Positions 15,782-25,041 of a stretch of 64,000 nt of DNA are shown piece after piece. This DNA is from VRUE01 sp963728045 (GTDB lineage: Bacteria > Actinomycetota > Thermoleophilia > Solirubrobacterales > 70-9). The stretch is taken from assembly GCA_963728045.1 (NCBI GenBank), contig CAVSIE010000004.1, positions 248,001 to 312,000 of the forward strand. The letters are read 5' to 3'. Position numbers and translations under genes: made by a program. The notes below the pieces were generated by a model. The model saw only the letters and a list, made by a program, of their open reading frames with translations, was not told where the DNA came from and did no database searches. Within the stretch, counting starts at the first letter, position 1; the number at the start of each line of letters is the position of its first letter.

Positions 15782-17038
15782 TCAGGCCCTCGTGAATCTC
15801 CGTCCAGCAGTCGGCGAGGCCTCCTCGTCGAGGAGCACCTTGTCGGACTCGCCTTTCTGGGCAGCTTCGTGCTCCAGCTTGGCGATCTTCTCCGGCGTCA
15901 GGTCGCCAGCGCTCGCCTCCTCGATCTTCGCCACCCACTCGGCGCCCTCGCGCGATTCGGCCTCGTCGAACTCGACCTCGCCACCGCGGTCGAGCGACTT
16001 GTCGATCTCGGCGAACAGGGTGTCCACTAGCTTCGCCTGCGGAACCTTCCGCAGCGGTTTGCCTTCCGCGAAGATGAGGCCCTCGTTCTTGGCTCCTGCG
16101 ATCCCGAAGTCGGCGTGGCTCGCCTCGCCGATCCCGTTTACGGCACAGCCCAGGACCGCGACCTCGATCGGCTCGGCGTAGCGTTCCAGTCGCTGCTCGA
16201 TCTCGGCCACGACCGAGTCCATGTCGAACTGGAGGCGGCCGCAGGTCGGGCAGGCGATCAGCACCGGGCCGCGCTCGCGCAGCTGCAGCGCCTTGAGGAT
16301 CTCCCAGGCGACCTTCACCTCCTCCTCGGCGTGGAAGGTCGAGAGGCTGATCCGGATCGTGTCGCCGATCCCGTCGGCGAGCAGCGTCCCCAGCCCGACC
16401 GAAGACTTCAGCGAGCCCGACCACTTGGTCCCGGCCTCGGTGATGCCGAGGTGCAGCGGGTAGGGGATCTTCTCCGCCAGCAGTCGGTTGGCGGCGATCG
16501 TGTTGGGCACGTTGGTCGACTTGATCGAGACCTTGAAGTCTTCGAACTCGAGGCTCTCCATCAGCTCGACGAACTCGACCGCGGCAGCTACCAGCGCCTC
16601 GACCGGGCTCTCACGCTCAAGCTCGTGCAGGTGCTTGGGCAGCGAGCCGGAGTTGACCCCGATCCGCATCGGCACCCCGGCAGCCGTCGCCTTCTCTGCC
16701 ACCTCGGCGACCTTCTCCCGCCCGCCGATGTTGCCCGGGTTGAGGCGGATGCAGTGAGCTCCGGCGTCGATCGCCTTCAGCGCCAGCGTGTGGTTGAAAT
16801 GGATGTCGGCGATCACCGGGATCGGCGATTCCTTGACGATCGTCTTCAGCGCCTCGACGTCGTCGTCACGCGGGACGGCGACCCGGACCAGATCCGCTCC
16901 GGCATCGGCGACCTTATGGATCTGCTCCATCGTCGCCGCCAGGTTGGCGGTCTCGGTCTTGGTCATCGTCTGCACGACGACCGGCGCGCCACCGCCAATC
17001 GGCACGCCGCCAACGAAGATCTGCCGCTTCGAAGCCAT
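15782..17038 (-). CDS. ispG: 4-hydroxy-3-methylbut-2-en-1-yl diphosphate synthase (flavodoxin/ferredoxin)
   Basis: 418 residues. It catalyses the penultimate MEP-pathway step, reducing MEcPP to HMBPP with a 4Fe-4S cluster. The N-terminal TIM barrel has VGGVPIGGGAPVVVQTMTKT, and the C-terminal part has the cluster cysteines in ACPTCGR and LGCAVNGIGE. The ATG at 17038 starts the conserved MASKRQIFVGG. About 65-70 residues of acidic, Lys-rich tail extend beyond the usual end (E. coli IspG is 372 residues). dxr of the same pathway lies downstream in the window. Confidence 0.95.
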   Translation of the reverse strand: MASKRQIFVGGVPIGGGAPVVVQTMTKTETANLAATMEQIHKVADAGADLVRVAVPRDDDVEALKTIVKESPIPVIADIHFNHTLALKAIDAGAHCIRLNPGNIGGREKVAEVAEKATAAGVPMRIGVNSGSLPKHLHELERESPVEALVAAAVEFVELMESLEFEDFKVSIKSTNVPNTIAANRLLAEKIPYPLHLGITEAGTKWSGSLKSSVGLGTLLADGIGDTIRISLSTFHAEEEVKVAWEILKALQLRERGPVLIACPTCGRLQFDMDSVVAEIEQRLERYAEPIEVAVLGCAVNGIGEASHADFGIAGAKNEGLIFAEGKPLRKVPQAKLVDTLFAEIDKSLDRGGEVEFDEAESREGAEWVAKIEEASAGDLTPEKIAKLEHEAAQKGESDKVLLDEEASPTAGRRFTRA

Positions 17039-17143
17039 ATGCGAAGGGTATCCGGGTGGGTCTACGGCTCGTTGTCCGGGACCGAACGCCGCAAGTGCCT
17101 TTCCGGTATACAGAAACGTATGGGTGCGCCGATAGGCGGAAGG
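17039..17143. promoter_or_regulatory. Divergent intergenic region between ispG and the secreted Ig-like protein
   Basis: A 105-bp gap holding the divergent promoters. GGTATAC near 17105 could be part of a -10 element for the rightward gene. GGCGGAAGG directly precedes the ATG at 17144. Nothing stronger is visible. Confidence 0.25.
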
Positions 17144-18928
17144 ATGGCGATTCCTGGTGTCGTCAGTCACAGGCGACTCGCTGTGCTGGTGGCGCTCCTG
17201 GCGATGATTGCCATGACCCAAGCCGTTGCCCCGTTCGCCCGGGCCGACTTCCACTTCATGTCGGCCCGTGAGGTCTACGCGGGCGCCGCAAACGACAGCT
17301 ACGTGATGCTGCAGATGTACAGCGCAGGCCAGACTAATCTGAATGGCCACCAGATCGTCGTCTATGGACCGACCGGGTCGGCGCTCACCACCTTCACCTT
17401 CAGCGGTGGCGTCGCCAATGGCGAAAGCCAGCGGACCATTCTGGTCGCCGACGACGGCTACGCCGCGGGCTTCCCGAGCGGTCCAACGCCGGACAGGACG
17501 CACGCCGGGCTGAATATCCCAGCCGGCGGCGGCGCCGTCTGCTTCGTCTCGGTTGACTGCGTGGCCTGGGGCAACTTCAGCGGCAGCGTCAACCCCAGCC
17601 CGGGCAACCCTGTCTCGCCCAGTGGGGTGAGCGCCGGCAAAGCGCTGCACCGCTCGATTGCGGCGGGTTGCCCGACGCTGCTAGAGGCAGGCGATGACAC
17701 AAACAACAGCGCCGCAAATTTCAGCGAGCAGACGCCCAAACCTCGCAGCAACACGACGGCGCCGATCGAGACGCCATGCCCCTCACTGCCCAACACGACG
17801 ATCGGCAACCCCAAACCGGCGAATCCGACGAAAAGCACCGAAGCCAGCTTCAACTTCACCGCCAGCCCAGCAACCGGTGCCAGCTTCGAGTGCAAGCTCG
17901 ACGACGAGCCCGCCTTCACCTCCTGCTCCTCGCCGAAGGCCTACGCGGACCTGGACGAGGGGATGCACACATTCGAAGTCCGGGCCGTCAACTCAGCCGG
18001 GGCGGACCCGAGCCCCGCTAAACACGAATGGAGGGTCGACATGACGCCGCCTTCGGCGACGATCCTCACGCAGCCGCAAGACCCGAGCCCCGGCAACAGC
18101 GCCAGCTTTACCTACAAATCGAGCGAGTTCGGCTCGACCTTCCAGTGCAGCCTCGAGCCTGCAGGCGATGCGGACGCTTTCAGCGCCTGTCCCGCGGGCG
18201 GCAAGACTTACCCCGACGCCCAGCACCCCGCCCCGTTCGCCGACGGGGAATGGATCTTCAAGGTGCGCGCGACCGACCAGGTCGGCAACCAAGGCGCAGC
18301 GGCTGAATTCACCTGGGAGGTGGACAACTCGCTGGCCGACGAAACGCCGCCGCAGACGACGATCACCGCTAAGCCACCTGACCCGAGCAGCAGCGCCAAT
18401 GCCTCCTTCTCCTACGAATCGAATGAGGCCGGCTCGACCTTCGAGTGCTCGCTAGACGGCGTGGCCTTCGCCGGCTGCCCGGCAACCGGGATCGCCTACA
18501 CGGGCTTGGCCAGCGGGGCGCACAGCTTCCAGGTGCGAGCGACCGATGGCGCCGGCAACACCGACAAAACCCCCGCCGGCTACAGCTGGCAGGTGGCGGT
18601 TCCCACTGCTCCTGCGATCGGGCCGCCCCCCGTCATCCCTCTGGCGGCGCCTGAGGTTCCCGAGACGACGATCACCGCCAAGCCGGGTGCGGTGACGAGG
18701 GATCGCACTCCAACCTTCCGCTTCCGCTCCAGCGTCGCCGGCTCGAGCTTTCAGTGCAAGGTCGACGGCGGACCCTTCCGTTCCTGTCGTTCGCCCTTGA
18801 CGACTACATCGCTCTCGTTCGGTCGTCACGCAGTGCAGGTGCGGGCCATCGCTGCAGGCCTGGCCGATCCGACACCGGCGAGGAGCGGCTTCAAGGTGGC
18901 CAAACCCAAACGGGGAGGTTCGCGATGA
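17144..18928 (+). CDS. Secreted protein with N-terminal lamin-tail-like domain and about four Ig-like repeats
   Basis: About 594 residues from the ATG at 17144 (an ATG at 17120 is also in frame). A signal peptide (residues 1-34, ending FARA) precedes a domain with ADFHFMSAREVYAG and a CysPair in GGAVCFVSVDC. Its layout resembles lamin-tail domains, though this is inference. About four repeats follow, starting near residues 215, 299, 398 and 504. Each has an SFxCxLD strand, a Cys near CSSP or CP, and a VRA-AGN loop, as in bacterial Ig-like surface repeats. It likely acts outside the cell, perhaps in adhesion. The TGA overlaps the next ATG. Confidence 0.8.
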   Translation: MAIPGVVSHRRLAVLVALLAMIAMTQAVAPFARADFHFMSAREVYAGAANDSYVMLQMYSAGQTNLNGHQIVVYGPTGSALTTFTFSGGVANGESQRTILVADDGYAAGFPSGPTPDRTHAGLNIPAGGGAVCFVSVDCVAWGNFSGSVNPSPGNPVSPSGVSAGKALHRSIAAGCPTLLEAGDDTNNSAANFSEQTPKPRSNTTAPIETPCPSLPNTTIGNPKPANPTKSTEASFNFTASPATGASFECKLDDEPAFTSCSSPKAYADLDEGMHTFEVRAVNSAGADPSPAKHEWRVDMTPPSATILTQPQDPSPGNSASFTYKSSEFGSTFQCSLEPAGDADAFSACPAGGKTYPDAQHPAPFADGEWIFKVRATDQVGNQGAAAEFTWEVDNSLADETPPQTTITAKPPDPSSSANASFSYESNEAGSTFECSLDGVAFAGCPATGIAYTGLASGAHSFQVRATDGAGNTDKTPAGYSWQVAVPTAPAIGPPPVIPLAAPEVPETTITAKPGAVTRDRTPTFRFRSSVAGSSFQCKVDGGPFRSCRSPLTTTSLSFGRHAVQVRAIAAGLADPTPARSGFKVAKPKRGGSR

Positions 18929-19842
18929 GGCGCCAGCTGCTCATCCTGGGCGTCGCGCTGGCGCTGGCCGTGTCGGCCCTGTCGCCGGCGATCTCCTTCG
19001 CCGACTTCCACCTGGTCAGCATCCGCGAGGTCTTCCCAGGCAGCTCTGGGCAACCCGACGCCGAGTACGCCCAGTTCCAGGCCTACACCTCGGGACAGAA
19101 CTTCGTCTCCGGCCACTCGGTGGCCTTCTTCGACTCCGATGGCAAAGAAACCGGAACTGAGACGTTCGGGAAAAACGTCTCGAATGGGAGCAACCAGATG
19201 ACCTTCGTAATGGCCACACCTGAGGCCGAAGCGGCCTTCCCCGGCTTCATCGCCAACGAAGGGATGGCGCCGGGCATGATCGACCCAGCAGGCGGCGCCG
19301 TCTGCTGGGCAAACCTGGACTGCGTCTCCTGGGGCGTCTTCAAAGGCCCGCTGCCTTCGCCGGCTGGGACGCCGGCGGTCGCCATCCCCGATGGCATGGC
19401 GCTGCGGCGAACGATTGCGCCGGGTTGCCCGACCCTGCTCGAGTCCTCAGACGACAGGAACGACAGCGCCCTCGACTTCGCAGCGGTCTTCCCCTCCCCA
19501 CGTCCCAATTCGACCCCGCCCTCCGAGCAAGACTGCGCTTCCTCCGGTGGGCAATCCGGCGGTTCGGGCAAACAGGGACGCGCTCCACAGACGACGCTGA
19601 GGCGCAGGCCACCCGGCAGAACCCGCGACCGCACCCCGACCTTCCGCTTCGCCTCCGACGAGGCCGACTCGACCTTCCAGTGCAAGCTCGACCGCAAGCC
19701 CTACCGGAGCTGCCGCTCCCCTCTCACCACCAAACGCCTCACGCTCGGGCCGCACGCCTTCAGGGTCCGGGCTCGCAATGCATCGGGCCGCTTCGACCCT
19801 TCCCCCGCATTTGATGCCTTCAGGGTGATCGCGAGGCGTTAG
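18925..19842 (+). CDS. Secreted protein, paralogue of the preceding gene with one Ig-like repeat
   Basis: 305 residues. A signal peptide (LILGVALALAVSALSPAISFA) is followed by the same domain as its neighbour: ADFHLVSIREVFPG, a Cys pair in GGAVCWANLDC, and APGCPTLLESSDD matching AAGCPTLLEAGDD. A low-complexity Gly/Ser linker and a single C-terminal Ig-like repeat (STFQCKLD, CRSPL) complete it. The ATG at 18925 overlaps the upstream TGA (ATGA) and follows GGGGAGG, so the pair is co-translated. It is evidently a tandem duplicate. The 3' end overlaps rseP by 4 bases. Confidence 0.8.
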   Translation: MRRQLLILGVALALAVSALSPAISFADFHLVSIREVFPGSSGQPDAEYAQFQAYTSGQNFVSGHSVAFFDSDGKETGTETFGKNVSNGSNQMTFVMATPEAEAAFPGFIANEGMAPGMIDPAGGAVCWANLDCVSWGVFKGPLPSPAGTPAVAIPDGMALRRTIAPGCPTLLESSDDRNDSALDFAAVFPSPRPNSTPPSEQDCASSGGQSGGSGKQGRAPQTTLRRRPPGRTRDRTPTFRFASDEADSTFQCKLDRKPYRSCRSPLTTKRLTLGPHAFRVRARNASGRFDPSPAFDAFRVIARR

Positions 19843-20927
19843 CGGACGTCGAACCCTTCGCCGGTGATGCGGCCGATGTCGTTGCTGAGGCCGATGAAGA
19901 AGAGCATCATCACGAGCACGAAGCCGAGCGCGCCGGCTCGCTCCATTACCCGGAACGGGACCGGTCTGCCCCGTACCTTCTCGACCAAGCTCCAGAAGAT
20001 GTGGCCGCCGTCGAGCGGCAGGAAGGGGAAGAGGTTGATCAGGCCGAGAGAGAGGCTGACGATGGCCAGCAGCGTCAGCGCCTCGCGGGTACCGACATCG
20101 ATCACCTGGTTGGCAACATCGCTGGTGCCGACGATGCCGGAGACCTGCTTGCGCTGTTCCTCCTCGAAGATCCGGGCAAAGACCGTCACCGTCTTGCTGG
20201 AGACTTCCCAGACGATCCCAGCGGCGCGATCGGCAGCACCGGCGACGCCAAGGTCGGCGGGTTCGAGGCCATAGGAGAAGCCGACCCGCGTCCGTCCTGC
20301 CGCTTTGTCGTACTCCGGCCGGACCGAGATGGCCTTCACCTGGCCGTCGCGTTCGACCCGCAGCACCACCGGCGTGGCAGCTCGGCAGCCGCCGGTCTGC
20401 CGGCCGGCGCATTTGTGGGCGCCCACATCTTCGAAGAAGCGTTCGAGGCGGGACGTTTTGTCGACGCCGGGGTAGCTCTTGCCGTCGATGGCGAGGACGC
20501 GGTCGCCCGGTTTCAGCACCGCCGCGGCGGGTGAGCCGGGCACGACTTCGTCGACCGTTTGGCTCGGGTCGCTGGCCCCTAGCGCGAGAGCGAAGAGGAT
20601 CGCGAAGGCGAGCACGATGTTGACCGCGGGCCCCGCCCCGATCACGACGATCCGCTTCCAGACTGGCTGGTGGTAGTAGCCGCGCGCCGCGACCTCCGGT
20701 GGCAGCTCCTCGTCGGGGTTCATGCCGGTGATTTTCACGAAGCCGCCCGCCGGGATCGCGCCGATCCCGTACTCGGTCTCCCCCCGTTTGACCGAGACCA
20801 GCTTCGGCGGGAAAAAGAGGAAGAAGCGCTCGACCCGCATCCCGGTCGCCTTGGCGGCGACGAAGTGGCCGAGCTCGTGGAGGACGATCAGCAGCGAGAA
20901 GCCGAGGAAGATCAGGACCCAGTTCAT
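19839..20927 (-). CDS. rseP: Site-2 membrane zinc metalloprotease (RseP/Rip1 family)
   Basis: 362 residues. The intramembrane protease motif HELGH (H17-H21) lies in the first membrane helix. A PDZ domain follows (SPAAAVLKPGDRVLAIDG), and the second metal motif sits in NLFPFLPLDGG. These proteases cut anti-sigma factors or other membrane proteins within the bilayer. The PDZ region has an insertion with two Cys (HKCAGRQTGGC). The ATG at 20927 overlaps the dxr TGA. The dxr-rseP order is widespread in bacteria. Confidence 0.95.
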   Translation of the reverse strand: MNWVLIFLGFSLLIVLHELGHFVAAKATGMRVERFFLFFPPKLVSVKRGETEYGIGAIPAGGFVKITGMNPDEELPPEVAARGYYHQPVWKRIVVIGAGPAVNIVLAFAILFALALGASDPSQTVDEVVPGSPAAAVLKPGDRVLAIDGKSYPGVDKTSRLERFFEDVGAHKCAGRQTGGCRAATPVVLRVERDGQVKAISVRPEYDKAAGRTRVGFSYGLEPADLGVAGAADRAAGIVWEVSSKTVTVFARIFEEEQRKQVSGIVGTSDVANQVIDVGTREALTLLAIVSLSLGLINLFPFLPLDGGHIFWSLVEKVRGRPVPFRVMERAGALGFVLVMMLFFIGLSNDIGRITGEGFDVR

Positions 20928-22068
20928 ACCCTCGCCAACCCCCCGACCTGCTCTTCGGCGCGGCGGCGCGCCTCCGCGTCGACGGCGAAGAGGTCCTCGA
21001 AGTGGGTGGGTTGCTGCGCCGGCATCTCGGCCAGGACACGCTCAATCGCGGCCGCGATCGCGGTGAACTCGATCCGCCCCGCGAGGAAGGCGGCGACCGC
21101 GACCTCGTCGGCGGCGTTGAGGACGCAGGGGGCCGTCCCCCCGCCTCGCCGGCCTCACGAGCCAGCCGCAGGCAGGGGAAGGCCTCGGGGTCGGGACGCT
21201 CGAAGCTGAGCTCGCCGAGCGCTGCGAGGTCGAGGCGCTCGACGTCGACGTCGGCGCGCTCGGGGAAGTTCAGCGCGTAGGAGATCGGCACCCGCATGTC
21301 CGGGTTGCCGAGATGGGCCAGCGAGGCGCCGTCGTTGAGATCGATCAATGAGTGGACGATCGACTGCGGGTGGACGACGACCTCGATCCGCTCGTAGGGA
21401 ACGCCGAAGAGGTGGTGAGCCTCGATCATCTCGAAGCCCTTGTTGGCCAGGGTTGCCGAGTCGATCGTGATCCGCCCGCCCATGCGCCAGGTCGGGTGCG
21501 CGAGCGCCTCCTCGACCGTCACGCCCGAGAGGTCGGTGCGACCCCGGAAGGGGCCGCCCGACGCGGTGAGGACGAGCCGCTCGACGGTCCCGGGGGGCTC
21601 GGAGCGGATCAACTGGAAGAGCGCCGAGTGCTCGGAGTCGACCGGCAGCAGCCTCGCGCCCGTCGCCTCGGCGAGGGCGATGGTCAGCTCGCCGCCGATC
21701 ACCAGGCTCTCCTTGTTGGCGAGGGCGACATCGATCCCGGCGCCCAGCGCGACAACCGTCGGGCCCAGGCCGGCGGCGCCGACGATCCCGTTGAGGACGA
21801 GGTCGGCGTCGGAGGCGCCGGTCAGCTCGCGGATCCCCTCCTCCCCGGCAAGGACCCTGCCGTCCCAGGCGGCGCGCGCCCGCTCGGCGGCGCCGGGATC
21901 GGAGAGGGCCACGGTCGGGACGCCGTGCTGGCGCGCTTGCTCGACCGCCCGCTCCCAGTTCGACCCGGCCGCCAGGCCGACGACCTGCAGCTCGTCGGAG
22001 GCGGCGACGATCTGCAGCGCCTGCGTCCCGATCGAGCCGGTGCTGCCGAGGATGACCAGCTTCTTCAT
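20924..22068 (-). CDS. dxr: 1-deoxy-D-xylulose 5-phosphate reductoisomerase, with an apparent frameshift
   Basis: Converts DXP to MEP using NADPH. The N-terminal part is intact: GSTGSIG Rossmann loop (residues 8-14), ANKESLV, PVDSEHSA and HPQSIVHSL. At the run of six C on the plus strand (21137-21142) the frame is lost. The expected C-terminus (PCVLNAADEVAVAAFLAG onward to GLARV, TGA at 20924-20926) continues in the next frame. One extra base in this run would restore a 381-residue enzyme. With ispG present and this an essential pathway, a sequencing error or recent mutation is more likely than old decay. Confidence 0.88.
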
Positions 22069-22087
22069 CTGAGCCAGTTTAGGTAGC

Positions 22088-23023
22088 TCAGTAGACCAGC
22101 TGGAGGGAGAGGTAGTAGCCGACGACGACGGTGAAGAGGACGGCGTCGAGGCGGTCGAGGAGGCCGCCATGCGGGCCGAAGATGCGGCCGGTGTCCTTCT
22201 TGCCCAGATCGCGCTTGATCATCGAGGCGAAGAGGTCGCCGACGGGAGCGATCGCGGCAACCGCGGCGCCGAGGATCAGCGCGTCGACCCCGGAGAGCCA
22301 GTCTTGGTAGAGGCCGGCGAACCAGAGACCCATCATGCCGATCAGGAAGCCGCCGACCAGGCCCTCGAGCGTCTTGTTGGGCGACAGGCTGGGAGCGATT
22401 TTGTGCGAGCCGAACATGCGCCCGGTGGCGTAAGCGCCGGTGTCGGCGGCAAAGGTGCCGACCAGGACATCGACCATCAGGGCGGCCCCGTGATCGGGCA
22501 ACTCGCGCAGGAGGACGGCGTGGACGAGCGGCACGCCGATCCAGACGATGCCGAGCAGCGTCACTCCCATCGACATCGTGATCCCGTCGCGGTGCTTGCG
22601 GTCGGCGCCGAAGGCGAAGAGCAGCGGGAAGGAAGCGGCCAGGACGAGGAGGACGTTGAAGGCGGCGCCGAAGTAGGCGGCGGCGATCAGGGCCGCGACC
22701 GAGAGGTAGGCGGCGAGCTGGATTGGGCGCAGGGCCTCGGTCATCGAGAAGTACTCGCGCAGGCAAATCGCGCCGATAGCGAGCATCGCAATTGCGAAGG
22801 CGGGCCCACCGGCGACGATGATCGCGATCGCGAAGACGATCCAGGGGAGCGCGAAGAGGACCCGCTTCGCGGTCTCCCCCCGCAGCCGGCTGCGGCGCCG
22901 CGGCGGCCGCGGCGGCGCCTCCTGATCGAGCGGCTCGTCGAAGCCGCCGAAGAGGTCCTCGACCTCGTCGTACTGGCGCCTGCGACCGCTGTCGGCCGCG
23001 CTCTCCTCCGGCGTCTCGCTCAT
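22088..23023 (-). CDS. cdsA: Phosphatidate cytidylyltransferase
   Basis: A 311-residue membrane enzyme making CDP-diacylglycerol from phosphatidic acid and CTP, the precursor for phospholipids. The family signature is complete near the C-terminus: SMIKRDLGKKD, then FGPHGGLLDRLD. About seven or eight membrane helices follow a 50-residue cytoplasmic N-terminus rich in Pro, Arg and acidic residues. The ATG at 23023 overlaps the uppS TGA (ATGA). It supplies PgsA. Confidence 0.95.
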   Translation of the reverse strand: MSETPEESAADSGRRRQYDEVEDLFGGFDEPLDQEAPPRPPRRRSRLRGETAKRVLFALPWIVFAIAIIVAGGPAFAIAMLAIGAICLREYFSMTEALRPIQLAAYLSVAALIAAAYFGAAFNVLLVLAASFPLLFAFGADRKHRDGITMSMGVTLLGIVWIGVPLVHAVLLRELPDHGAALMVDVLVGTFAADTGAYATGRMFGSHKIAPSLSPNKTLEGLVGGFLIGMMGLWFAGLYQDWLSGVDALILGAAVAAIAPVGDLFASMIKRDLGKKDTGRIFGPHGGLLDRLDAVLFTVVVGYYLSLQLVY

Positions 23024-23694
23024 GACACCCTCGCCCCGAAGCGCCGCTGCCGCGCCGCGAACTCCTCCAGGCACTCCTCCAGCGCCTCGCGGCCGAAGTC
23101 GGGCCAGAGCTCGTCGCGGAAGACCAGCTCCGAGTAGGCGCACTGCCAGAGCAAGTAGTTGGAGATGCGACGCTCGCCGCTGGTTCGAATCAAGAGGTCG
23201 GGGTCGTGCATCTCGGGCGCGTAGAGACGGCGGCGGAACTCCTCCTCGGAGTCCCCCTCGAAGCCTCGAGCCGCGTCGACGACCTCCGCCCTGCCGCCGT
23301 AGTTGAAGGCGACGTAGAGGACGATGCGGTCATTGGCTGCGGTCTTCTCCTCGGCCCAGGCCATCTTCTCGACCAGCTCCGGCGCGACGCCCTCGCGGCG
23401 GCCGACGAAACGCATCCGCACCCCCTCCGCGTCCAGCTCCGGGGTCTCGGCATCGATTCGCTCGCCGAACATCGCCATCAGGCCCTCGACCTCCTCCGCC
23501 GGCCGCGACCAGTTCTCGGTCGAGAAGGAGAAGACGGTCAGCTCCTCGACCCCCAGCTCGGCCGCGTCGCGCAGCCGCGCCTTCACCGTGTCGGCTCCGG
23601 CCCGGTGGCCCTCGATGACGGGCAGGCCCCGCTGCTGTGCCCAGCGTCCGTTGCCGTCGGTGATGATCGCTACGTACCGCGCGGAGGTGCTCAC
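23020..23694 (-). CDS. uppS: Isoprenyl transferase (undecaprenyl diphosphate synthase family)
   Basis: A 224-residue cis-prenyltransferase. The catalytic Asp lies in TDGNGRWA (D13), a substrate helix has SFSTENWSRP, and DLLIRTSGERRISNYLLWQ lies near the C-terminus. It condenses isopentenyl diphosphate units from the MEP pathway into the lipid carrier for peptidoglycan. It is slightly short for the family and starts close to the motif. It overlaps frr and cdsA by 4 bases on either side, so the three are translationally coupled. Confidence 0.94.
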   Translation of the reverse strand: MSTSARYVAIITDGNGRWAQQRGLPVIEGHRAGADTVKARLRDAAELGVEELTVFSFSTENWSRPAEEVEGLMAMFGERIDAETPELDAEGVRMRFVGRREGVAPELVEKMAWAEEKTAANDRIVLYVAFNYGGRAEVVDAARGFEGDSEEEFRRRLYAPEMHDPDLLIRTSGERRISNYLLWQCAYSELVFRDELWPDFGREALEECLEEFAARQRRFGARVS

Positions 23695-24254
23695 ACCTCC
23701 ATGATCTCCTCTTCCTTGCCCTTGAGCAGCCCGTCGATCTCGCCGATCGCCTCGTCGGTCTGCTTCTGCAGAGCGGCCTCGGCGCGGCGCTCGTCGTCCT
23801 CGCCGGCTTCGCCCTCCTTCTTCAGCTCGCGCAGGTCGTGCATCACGTCGCGGCGCACGTTGCGGATCGCAACCCGGCCCTCCTCGGCGACGCCGTGGAC
23901 GACTTTGACCATCTCGCGGCGACGCTCCTCGGTCAGCTCGGGGATCTGGAGGCGAATCACGTTGCCGTCGTTGCTCGGCGTCAGGCCGACGTCCGACTCC
24001 TGGATCGCCTTCTCGATTCCCCCCAGCGAGGACTTGTCGAACGGGGTGACCGTGAGCAGGCGCGCGTCGGAGGCGGCCACGTTGGCGAGTTGCTTGAGCG
24101 GGGTCGAGGCGCCGTAGTAGTCGACCGAGATACGGTCGAGCAGGTGCGGCGAGGCGCGCCCGGTGCGCACGGTGGCGAGCTCGTTGCGACTCGACTCGAC
24201 CGACTTCTGCATCCGCCCTTTCGCGTCTTCGAGCAGTTCGTCGATCAGCTCCAC
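23691..24254 (-). CDS. frr: Ribosome recycling factor
   Basis: 187 residues, the normal size. It begins with ELLEDAKGRMQKSVE and has the TGRASPHLLDRISVDYYG and LTEERRREMVKVVH segments of RRF. With EF-G it splits post-termination ribosomes. It lies between pyrH (17 bp) and uppS (4-base overlap), the usual order. Confidence 0.97.
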   Translation of the reverse strand: MELIDELLEDAKGRMQKSVESSRNELATVRTGRASPHLLDRISVDYYGASTPLKQLANVAASDARLLTVTPFDKSSLGGIEKAIQESDVGLTPSNDGNVIRLQIPELTEERRREMVKVVHGVAEEGRVAIRNVRRDVMHDLRELKKEGEAGEDDERRAEAALQKQTDEAIGEIDGLLKGKEEEIMEV

Positions 24255-24271
24255 AGTCGCCCCCGTTCCGG

Positions 24272-25009
24272 TCAGCTCGCGGGATCGCTGGAGACCAGCG
24301 TGCCCACCTTCTCGCCGCTGACGATCCTATCTATGTTGTCCTCGCCGGCCATGTTGAAGACGTAGATCGGCAGGTCGTTGTCCATGCAGAGGGAGAGGGC
24401 GGTCGAGTCCATCACCTTGAGACCGCGCTCGATCGCTTCGCGGTGGCCGATCGCCGGGATGAATTTCGCCTCGGGCTCGAGCGCCGGGTCGGCGTCGTAG
24501 ACGCCCTCGACCCCGTTCTTGGCCATCAGGATCGCCTGCGCGTGGATCTCGAGGGCACGCAGCGCTGCCGCCGTGTCGGTGGTGAAGAACGGGTTGCCCG
24601 TGCCGGCAGCGAAGATCACGACTCGTTCCTTCTCCAGGTGGCGCATCGCGCGCCGGCGGATGTAGGGCTCCGCCACCTCCTTGACGTCGATCGCGGAGAG
24701 AACCCGGGTGTAGGCGCCGAGCTTCTCCAGCGCGTCCTGGAGAGTGAGGGCGTTGAGGACGGTCGCCATCATCCCCATGTAGTCGCCGGTGGCGCGGTCC
24801 ATCCCTTTGGCGGCGGCCTCGAGGCCCCGGTAGATGTTGCCGGCGCCGACCACGATCGCCACCTCCACCCCGCGCTCGCGGATCGCCGCCACCTGGCGCG
24901 CGATCCGCTCCACCGCCACGGCGTCGGTCCCGTAGTCGAGGTCGCCCATCAGCGCCTCCCCGGACAGCTTCAGGAGGATGCGATCGAACTTGGGTTGCGG
25001 GGCGGCCAT
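24272..25009 (-). CDS. pyrH: Uridylate kinase (UMP kinase)
   Basis: 245 residues of the amino-acid-kinase fold. The N-terminal RILLKLSGEAL and VVGAGNIYRG loops bind nucleotide. MAKNGVEGVYDADP and the C-terminal NMAGEDNIDRIVSGEKVGTLV are also typical. It phosphorylates UMP to UDP, supplying UTP and CTP. It lies 32 bp after tsf. Confidence 0.97.
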   Translation of the reverse strand: MAAPQPKFDRILLKLSGEALMGDLDYGTDAVAVERIARQVAAIRERGVEVAIVVGAGNIYRGLEAAAKGMDRATGDYMGMMATVLNALTLQDALEKLGAYTRVLSAIDVKEVAEPYIRRRAMRHLEKERVVIFAAGTGNPFFTTDTAAALRALEIHAQAILMAKNGVEGVYDADPALEPEAKFIPAIGHREAIERGLKVMDSTALSLCMDNDLPIYVFNMAGEDNIDRIVSGEKVGTLVSSDPAS

Positions 25010-25041
25010 CTACGGCCGCGAGCCTACATCGCGGCCTTGCG

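Noticed and set aside
16115..17119. Long open frame before the secreted Ig-like protein
   Set aside because: It is antisense to ispG and only an effect of high GC content.
19447..20920. Continuation of the dxr frame past the frameshift to 19447
   Set aside because: It overlaps rseP and the secreted protein gene out of frame. The homologous dxr C-terminus is in another frame.
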